Positions 14,226-18,704 of a stretch of 18,704 nt of DNA are shown here, piece by piece. The notes under the pieces are model-generated. The model saw only the letters and a list, made by a program, of their open reading frames with translations. It was not told where the DNA came from and did no database searches. Made by a program: the position numbers and the translations under genes. Numbering within the stretch: position 1 is the stretch's first letter; every line of letters begins with the position of its first letter. This DNA is from Betaproteobacteria bacterium (GTDB lineage Bacteria; Pseudomonadota; Gammaproteobacteria; Burkholderiales; Burkholderiaceae), in assembly GCA_018969885.1 (NCBI GenBank), contig JAGWXN010000029.1:1-18704 (forward strand), read 5' to 3'.

Positions 14226-16240
14226 GCGATCAGCCGGAAGAAATCTCGCTTGAGATGCGGAACGCGCTGGCGCAGCGGCTTATGCAGTCGCGCCAGTTTG
14301 CCGATATCGACACACGCTCGGGGGCGCCGGCTGCGGTGCGCGCGGCGGTCGGAAACGCGCAGACGCCAGAGGACAGGCTTGCCACGCTGCGCCGGTTCGC
14401 GCCTGATGCACGCCCCTTCGGGACCGACAACTTCGTCTATACCGATCGCCGCACTGGGCGCTTGACGGTCTATAATCCGAAAGGGCTGGACCGCGGCGAC
14501 TTCGCCAGCATCATGCCTGAAGTTGGCGAAATGGCGGGCGGCGCCATCGGTGCCGCAGCAATTATCCCGCCTGCGGTTGCCGGCGCGCCCGCTACGGGCG
14601 GCGCTTCCTTTCTTGCCGTGCCTGCGGGTGTCGGGCTTGGCGCGGCGGCGGGCCGCGAGATTGCTACGGGCCTCGGGCGCATGTTCGGCGGCACGGTCGA
14701 TACGCGCAGCCTGCCGCGGCAGGTGGGTGATACGGCCGTTACGGCGGGGCTGAATGCCGCGGGCGTGCCGGTGGGGAACCTTGTCGCTACTGGCGCCAGG
14801 GCGGCGCTAGGCCCGGTCCAGCGCATGTTCGGTCGCACCACGGGGCCGGCGGCGTTGGATGATTTCGCGAATGCCGCCGTGACGCCGGACGCCGCATCCG
14901 TCACCGGCAACCGGACGTGGCAATCCATCGCAGCCGCGCTGAAGCAGACGCCGGGCGGTGCAGAGCCGATCACCGCGCAGGCCGAGCGGCAGGTTGCAGA
15001 GGCCGGGGCCGAGGCTGGGCGCATCGCCAGTGCCTACGGTACGCCGACCAACCCTTATCGTGTTGGCGAGACGATCCGCGAAGGTGCGGCTTCCGCTACG
15101 CAGCGGTTTCGTGACCGACAAGAGCAACTATACGATGATGCGTTTAAACGAATTGGCGCCGATACCGCGGTGGACATCTCCGCGGTGGACGCACTGGCAA
15201 CACGTCTCCGCGCCGAGATCGCCAAGGCGCCAGAAAGCCGCCGTGCGGTCCTGCAACCTGTCATAGACCGGCTGGAAAGCCTGTCGCTGGACGCGGGCAA
15301 CGCCGGTATTCGTTTTGATGCTCTCCGCGCAATTCGCACCGACCTCGGCCGGCTGTTGGGCGCCCCACCGACCGCGGCGGGCTCGCCCAGCAGCGACACC
15401 GCCGTCTATCTGCGGCAACTGTACGGCGCCCTAACCGACGACATGGGTGCCGCCGCGCGGCAGGCTGGCCCCGAGGCAGAGCGCGCCCTGTCGTTGGCCG
15501 ACCGCTACACGCGGTTTCACAGTACGCAGAATATGCCGGTGCTGGATCGCATTCTTAACAACGACCTCGACCGAGACATCTTCCGCATGGCGCTGCCCGC
15601 CAACGGCCGCCCCGATGCGCAATCGCTTGCTCGACTGCGGCGCAATCTCACGCCCGAGGAATGGTCGGTGGTGCAAGCCACTTTCCTCGACCGCATGGGT
15701 ATGCCCAACGCGGGGCAGGCTGCGGGCGAGACGTTCAGCGTCAATACCTTTCTGACCAACTGGAATAAGCTGATGCAGGACGGTGGCGGCGCTCGTGCTG
15801 CCCTGTTCGGCGGTGGCGGGCAGAACGCGCAACTCGCGTCGGAACTAGACCGACTGGTGCGCGTCACTGAGCGGCTGCGCGATGCCGACCGCATGGCGAA
15901 CCGCTCCAACACCGGGAACGCGCGGTTCATCGGCGGCGGGGCGCTTGGCGTTGGCCTTCTGGCCGGCAGCGGCGACCTATTTGGCGCCACTGCCTTGGCC
16001 GCACTGAGCGCGGTTGGCCCCCGCGTCGCGGCCAATCTCATCACCAAACCAGAGTTTGTCCGTTGGCTCGGCGGCGCCGCACGCGCACCCGCTGGAGAAA
16101 GCAGTCGGGTGCTGGCTCGCCTAGGCGCCGTGGCCGAAGCAAACCCCGAGATCCGAGACGCTATCGAGGCGTTTCAGGCGGCAGCCACGTCCCTTCCGGC
16201 GCCGACAGATGCACGGCAACGCCAGCAGCCGTCACGATAA
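14222..16240 (+). CDS. Large DNA ejection protein, gp16-like position
   Basis: 672 residues (P22 gp16 is 609); ATGA overlap start with TGAGGA at 14209-14214, spacing 7. The N-terminal part contains RPFGTDNFVYTDRRTGRLTVYNPKGLDRGDFASI (64-97) followed by a long Gly/Ala hydrophobic segment (~104-146, GGAIGAAAIIPPAVAGAPATGGASFLAVPAGVGLGAAAG). This combination recurs at the start of phage transfer proteins. The middle (~240-520) is largely helical. A second hydrophobic glycine-rich segment lies at ~569-606. The two membrane-active segments fit a protein that inserts in the host inner membrane to let DNA in. No enzymatic motif is seen. Its 3' end overlaps the candidate antisense membrane ORF by about 80 bases. 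Confidence 0.78.
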   Translation: MSDQPEEISLEMRNALAQRLMQSRQFADIDTRSGAPAAVRAAVGNAQTPEDRLATLRRFAPDARPFGTDNFVYTDRRTGRLTVYNPKGLDRGDFASIMPEVGEMAGGAIGAAAIIPPAVAGAPATGGASFLAVPAGVGLGAAAGREIATGLGRMFGGTVDTRSLPRQVGDTAVTAGLNAAGVPVGNLVATGARAALGPVQRMFGRTTGPAALDDFANAAVTPDAASVTGNRTWQSIAAALKQTPGGAEPITAQAERQVAEAGAEAGRIASAYGTPTNPYRVGETIREGAASATQRFRDRQEQLYDDAFKRIGADTAVDISAVDALATRLRAEIAKAPESRRAVLQPVIDRLESLSLDAGNAGIRFDALRAIRTDLGRLLGAPPTAAGSPSSDTAVYLRQLYGALTDDMGAAARQAGPEAERALSLADRYTRFHSTQNMPVLDRILNNDLDRDIFRMALPANGRPDAQSLARLRRNLTPEEWSVVQATFLDRMGMPNAGQAAGETFSVNTFLTNWNKLMQDGGGARAALFGGGGQNAQLASELDRLVRVTERLRDADRMANRSNTGNARFIGGGALGVGLLAGSGDLFGATALAALSAVGPRVAANLITKPEFVRWLGGAARAPAGESSRVLARLGAVAEANPEIRDAIEAFQAAATSLPAPTDARQRQQPSR

Positions 16241-16388
16241 CTAACGCAGCCAATGCGGCCAGCATCACGCCACGCCTGACGGGGTCCCAATAAGGCACCC
16301 CTAGCGTGCGGCATTGCTCCGCCCGCCACCATCCCAGCATGACGACGCCGCCGATGCACACGGCGATAAAAAGGACTTTGTCAATCAA
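16161..16388 (-). CDS. Candidate small two-helix membrane protein, antisense
   Basis: 75 residues on the - strand, the only plausible gene on that strand. It fills the 147-base gap between the large ejection protein and the second fibre and runs ~80 bases antisense into the former. Helix 1 is residues 5-21 (VLFIAVCIGGVVMLGWW), then a polar turn with WDPVRR, then helix 2 at ~40-60 (GVMLAALAALVIVTAAGVAV), then a short polar tail. The only full-length start is TTG (16388), with no clear ribosome site; ATG at codon 17 would lose most of helix 1. Basic residues between the helices would favour a hairpin with both ends outside. The form suits a holin, antiholin or superinfection-exclusion protein, but no family is recognised. 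A chance hydrophobic frame is a real alternative. Confidence 0.4.
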   Translation of the reverse strand: MIDKVLFIAVCIGGVVMLGWWRAEQCRTLGVPYWDPVRRGVMLAALAALVIVTAAGVAVHLSAPEGTWLPPETPR

Positions 16389-17806
16389 TGTCCAACACTC
16401 GCTATCTCAACATCTTGTCGCAAGCCATTGGCGACACGGGAACGCCTCTGGCCGGGGCCAAACTCTACTTCTACGAGAGCGGCACCAGCACGCCGAAGGA
16501 TACCTTTTCCGACGAGGCGTTGACCACGCCTAACGCGAACCCGGTCACCGCGGACAGCGCGGGGCGGTTCGCAGATATCTACCTGACCTCGGGCAGCTAC
16601 AAGGTCGTTCTGAAAAAGAGCGACGGCACAACCGTCAAAACGAGTGATCCGGTCGAGGCCGATGTCATCACGACCTCGGCATTTATGACCACGCTTCTGG
16701 ACGACACGTCTGCTTCCGCCGCCCTGACGACGCTGGGCGTTTCGACGTTCATGCAAGGCGTTCTGGACGACACAACCGCCACAATCGCTCAGGGAACCCT
16801 TGGGCTGCTCGGCGCCGCGTCCTGGCGCAACTTACTCATGAACGGCGATTTCCGCATTCACCAGCGGGCTACCGCCAGCATCTCGACAACGACCGATTAC
16901 GTCGTTGACCGATGGCTGGTGATCTCTCAGGGCGGCAGCCGCACGGTGCAGCGAGTGGCCCTCAACGATACCGACCGCGCCAGTATCGGCCGCGATGGCG
17001 CGGTCTATGCGTTGCAGTATGCCGCCACGGGTGGCAGCGCGGCATCTGACCGCGAAGTGTTGGTGCAGCGGATCGAGAATGGCCGCACGATGGCCGGGCA
17101 AAATGTCACAGCCTCGTTTTGGGCCAAGAGGACATCGGGCACGGGCGATATCACCGTTTGTGTGCGGCAGATTTTCGGCACGGGCGGCAGCCCTTCGACG
17201 GCTGTTTTCTCTGGCATGACGAAATGCACGCTCACGACAAACTGGCAGAAATTCACCGTCAGCATGGCGGTTCCAAGCGTCGCGGGCAAAACCTTCGGTA
17301 GCAACAACGACGACGCGCTGGAATTCCGCATTTGGCTCTCGGCGGAAGCGACGCTCAACAGCACGTCGGGCAGCCTTGGGGTGCAGACGATCACGGTTCA
17401 GTTTGCCGACATGATGTTTGAGCCGGGGCCGGTGGCCAGCACGTTCCAGCCCCGCCCGGAGCAAACGGAACTGAGCATGTGCCTGCGGTATTACGAGACG
17501 AGCAACCCAGGCGATACCTACAAGACTTTCACCGAAGGAGACGGCACAGGTCCGCTCGTCTCGCACCCTACGGCGCTTTGCTATTCGTATGTGCCGTTCC
17601 GGGTCGTCAAACGGGCTGCGCCTTCGGTTGCCGTCTTTGATCGCGCCGGAACCTCCGGGAAAATCACCTACTACGATGGCGCATGGAAGGACAACGGCAC
17701 GCTTGGCGGCGGTCCTAGCGCGAAGATTGGCGGCTTTGCCGTGTTGCACACCATCGCCAGCAGCACGATTACCAACTTCACCTGGCAGGCCACGGCGGAG
17801 ATTTGA
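16388..17806 (+). CDS. Second tail fibre with carbohydrate-binding-like domain
   Basis: 472 residues; ATG start with AAGGA at 16371-16375, a long spacing of 12. Residues 1-90 are a tail-attachment domain of known pattern (NILSQAIGDTGTPLAGAKLYFYESGTSTPKDTFSDEALTTPNANPVTADSAGRFADIYL...YKVVLKKSDGT). Residues 99-118 and 121-140 are two copies of a stalk repeat (F-M-x-x-L/V-L-D-D-T ... L-T/G-x-L-G). Residues ~147-358 look like a jelly-roll carbohydrate-binding module: NLLMNGDFRIHQRA, DYVVDRWLV, then MMFEPGPVASTFQPRP. The C-terminal ~110 residues begin ELSMCLRYYE, a frequent fibre end domain. It is the likely host-recognition fibre. It is independent of the spike at the left edge and starts next to the candidate antisense gene. 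Confidence 0.88.
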   Translation: MSNTRYLNILSQAIGDTGTPLAGAKLYFYESGTSTPKDTFSDEALTTPNANPVTADSAGRFADIYLTSGSYKVVLKKSDGTTVKTSDPVEADVITTSAFMTTLLDDTSASAALTTLGVSTFMQGVLDDTTATIAQGTLGLLGAASWRNLLMNGDFRIHQRATASISTTTDYVVDRWLVISQGGSRTVQRVALNDTDRASIGRDGAVYALQYAATGGSAASDREVLVQRIENGRTMAGQNVTASFWAKRTSGTGDITVCVRQIFGTGGSPSTAVFSGMTKCTLTTNWQKFTVSMAVPSVAGKTFGSNNDDALEFRIWLSAEATLNSTSGSLGVQTITVQFADMMFEPGPVASTFQPRPEQTELSMCLRYYETSNPGDTYKTFTEGDGTGPLVSHPTALCYSYVPFRVVKRAAPSVAVFDRAGTSGKITYYDGAWKDNGTLGGGPSAKIGGFAVLHTIASSTITNFTWQATAEI

Positions 17807-17808
17807 CG

Positions 17809-18057
17809 ATGGCAGCTTATCAATTGATGGCCGGCGGCGGCGTCCTGCGCGCGGCCGATGGCGTGGCCATTCCCGCGGACAGCCGCAACGCAGACTGGCG
17901 CGATTACCTGGCGTGGATCGCGGCAGGAAACACGGCCGATCCCGCCGCCACGATCACGATCCCCAAACGGCTTGATGCCGTGCTGGAGAGCCTGCCGCTG
18001 GCGCGCAAAAAGGCGCTGCTGGTGGCAGCCGGCGCATCGGGCACGCTGCTCGATTGA
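17809..18057 (+). CDS. Small fibre-associated protein
   Basis: 82 residues from ATG 17809, with GGAG at 17797-17800 giving spacing 8; an in-frame TTG at 17803 is less likely. Residues ~14-46 have the pattern R-A-A-D-G-V-A-I-P-A-D-S-R-N-A-D-W-R-D-Y-L-A-W-I-A-A-G-N-T-A-D-P-A, seen in small proteins or domains following phage tail fibres. The C-terminus is helical. It may be a fibre chaperone or a fibre-bound subunit; the biochemical role is unknown. It begins three bases after the fibre stop, so it is co-expressed with the fibre. Confidence 0.7.
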   Translation: MAAYQLMAGGGVLRAADGVAIPADSRNADWRDYLAWIAAGNTADPAATITIPKRLDAVLESLPLARKKALLVAAGASGTLLD

Positions 18058-18065
18058 CCTCCTTC

Positions 18066-18095
18066 CGCCCCCGCCTGCGTCAACAGGCGAGGGCG
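18066..18095 (+). terminator. Strong hairpin after the fibre module (terminator or processing site)
   Basis: Bases 18066-18077 pair with 18084-18095 around a 6-base loop (CGTCAA), giving 11 base pairs with a single C-A mismatch (18071/18090). No T-tract follows, so it does not meet the usual factor-independent terminator form. It may stop or process the late message, or protect its 3' end. Confidence 0.4.
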
Positions 18096-18114
18096 CCCCG
18101 CTAAGCGGAGGCGC
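18093..18114 (+). promoter_or_regulatory. Second hairpin overlapping the first
   Basis: GCGCCCCGC (18093-18101) pairs with GCGGAGGCGC (18105-18114) across a 3-base loop TAA with a one-base bulge. It shares its first three bases with the preceding hairpin, so the two structures compete for those bases. Confidence 0.35.
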
Positions 18115-18135
18115 TTGGCTACCATGGAGCCTACC

Positions 18136-18219
18136 ATGACACCCAAACGCCTTTCAGCCTGCGCGCATTGGTGCGCGCGGGGCATCACCCATTTGGGGGG
18201 TGTGTGGCATGGCTCCTAG
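18136..18219 (+). CDS. Possible 27-residue leader-like ORF
   Basis: ATG 18136 has TGGAG (18125-18129) 6 bases upstream and opens a 27-codon frame ending in TAG at 18217, overlapping the next gene's ATG (18209) by 11 bases. The peptide contains two cysteines, three histidines and three tryptophans (ACAHWCARG..HLGGVWHGS), an unusual makeup. A 7-pair hairpin (18161-18178) lies within it. It may be a leader that couples translation to the downstream membrane protein, a tiny protein, or chance. No family is recognised. Confidence 0.25.
   Translation: MTPKRLSACAHWCARGITHLGGVWHGS
18161..18178 (+). promoter_or_regulatory. Hairpin 30 bases upstream of the membrane-protein start
   Basis: GCGCGCA (18161-18167) pairs perfectly with TGCGCGC (18172-18178) around a TTGG loop. 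It ends 17 bases before the GGGGGGTG ribosome site (18195-18202) of the next gene, a place where it could affect translation or transcription. Confidence 0.4.
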
Positions 18220-18403
18220 CGACCGCGAGTTCGATCAGGTCCTTAACCGGCTCAACACGCTCCAAGCGGACCTGACCGAGATCAAGATGGTCCTGGCCGA
18301 GCGGCGGGGGATTGAGGCCGCGATCAAATGGGCGGTCGGCGGCGGTGTTGCAGGCGTCGCCAGTTTCGCGGTGACCGTCTGGCATTTTGTCAGGGGGCAG
18401 TGA
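18209..18403 (+). CDS. Small coiled-coil plus membrane-anchor protein, possible holin-related
   Basis: 64 residues from ATG 18209, supported by GGGGGGTG at 18195-18202; a GTG at 18200 would overlap that site. Residues ~6-34 are an amphipathic helix with heptad-like spacing (FDQVLNRLNTLQADLTEIKMVL), followed by a single membrane helix at ~38-60 (AIKWAVGGGVAGVASFAVTVWHF) and a short basic end. This resembles small phage membrane proteins of the XhlA/holin-accessory type and suggests that a lysis cassette begins here. No endolysin is in the window to confirm that. The next gene overlaps its stop as TGATG. Confidence 0.65.
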   Translation: MAPSDREFDQVLNRLNTLQADLTEIKMVLAERRGIEAAIKWAVGGGVAGVASFAVTVWHFVRGQ

Positions 18404-18704
18404 TGCCAGCGCGGCTCATACCCTACGCGGAAATTGTCGAGGTCGCGCGCAGTTATGTTGAAGCGGCGAACTCTTCAAGGCCGAAAGGCGTATCCTCGCT
18501 TCGTGCCGCAACCGCTCGTATGGGAATGACCGAGAAGGCCATTCGCGACCGGATGGTTGTCGCGTCGGCGCTTGGGTTGGACGTGGCAGACTGGCGTCCG
18601 GCAAGCGAGCAAGAAGAAGCCGCGCGCCGCGAGCAATACGCTGCTGGCGACCCAACCTATCCCGGATATTGGCGCCGCGTGCCGGTGCCCTACGATCCCG
18701 ATGC
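18403..18704 (+). CDS. Partial gene with HTH-like N-terminus (runs off the right edge)
   Basis: ATG 18403 overlaps the previous stop by one base; the frame stays open for 100 codons to the window end. Residues ~31-57 (VSSLRAATARMGMTEKAIRDRMVVASAL) look like a helix-turn-helix of the kind that recognises DNA, followed by a charged helix (EQEEAARREQYA) and an aromatic/proline segment (YPGYWRRVPVPYDPD). The same general layout, an N-terminal HTH followed by another domain, occurs in some phage DNA-maturation or phosphoesterase-type proteins, but the second domain is not in view. Function unassigned. Confidence 0.6.
   Translation, partial: MPARLIPYAEIVEVARSYVEAANSSRPKGVSSLRAATARMGMTEKAIRDRMVVASALGLDVADWRPASEQEEAARREQYAAGDPTYPGYWRRVPVPYDPD

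Noticed and set aside
16306..16533. + strand frame bridging the gap into the second fibre
   Set aside because: His/Arg-rich, no ribosome site, out of frame with the well-supported fibre gene; the - strand frame is the better explanation of this gap.
1..18704. Integrase, attachment site, repressor, tRNA, rRNA, CRISPR array, insertion sequence
   Set aside because: I looked for these and saw no matching protein motifs, repeat-spacer structure, terminal inverted repeats or tRNA-like folds, so nothing is claimed about lysogeny or mobile elements.

Overview
The window is a near-complete virion-assembly region of a tailed phage or prophage with a short, P22-like (podovirus) tail. Base composition is high in G+C and the genes are packed closely, often with 1-, 4- or 8-base overlaps. 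Codon third positions are strongly G/C-biased and GTG or TTG starts are frequent. This suggests a high-GC proteobacterial host, possibly an alphaproteobacterium, but no host gene, integrase, attachment site, repressor, tRNA or rRNA is visible. Whether it is a free phage or a prophage cannot be decided from the window.

Layout on the + strand: (1) positions 1-1349 hold the C-terminal part of a tail spike/fibre protein and a small fibre-adaptor-like protein; (2) 1342-2935 hold the terminase small and large subunits; (3) 3020-7663 hold the portal, scaffold and major coat proteins and a small head-fibre-like protein; (4) 7667-8326 is an unexpected family-2-like glycosyltransferase; (5) 8327-12031 hold a gp4-like head-completion factor, a large glycine-rich protein of unknown role, a gp10-like packaged-DNA stabiliser and a small beta-sandwich protein; (6) 12028-16240 hold three putative ejection proteins whose order and lengths parallel P22 gp7, gp20 and gp16; (7) 16161-16388 holds a candidate two-helix membrane protein on the - strand, the only plausible gene on that strand; (8) 16388-18057 hold a second, separate tail fibre and a small fibre-associated protein; (9) 18066-18704 hold strong hairpins, a possible tiny ORF, a coiled-coil plus one-helix membrane protein that may belong to lysis, and the start of a gene with an HTH-like segment that runs off the window.

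The expected assembly sequence is as follows. Scaffold and coat build a procapsid on the portal ring. The terminase pumps DNA in through the portal. The gp4-like and gp10-like factors close the head. The three ejection proteins are carried inside and form a conduit across the host envelope on infection. The fibres at either end of the block provide receptor binding. Compared with P22, the notable additions are the glycosyltransferase, the glycine-rich protein between gp4 and gp10, the beta-sandwich protein in the slot where P22 has its tail needle, and the antisense membrane ORF. RNA hairpins lie just upstream of the scaffold and coat genes, where expression ratios matter. No gap longer than about 150 bases lacks a coding call.
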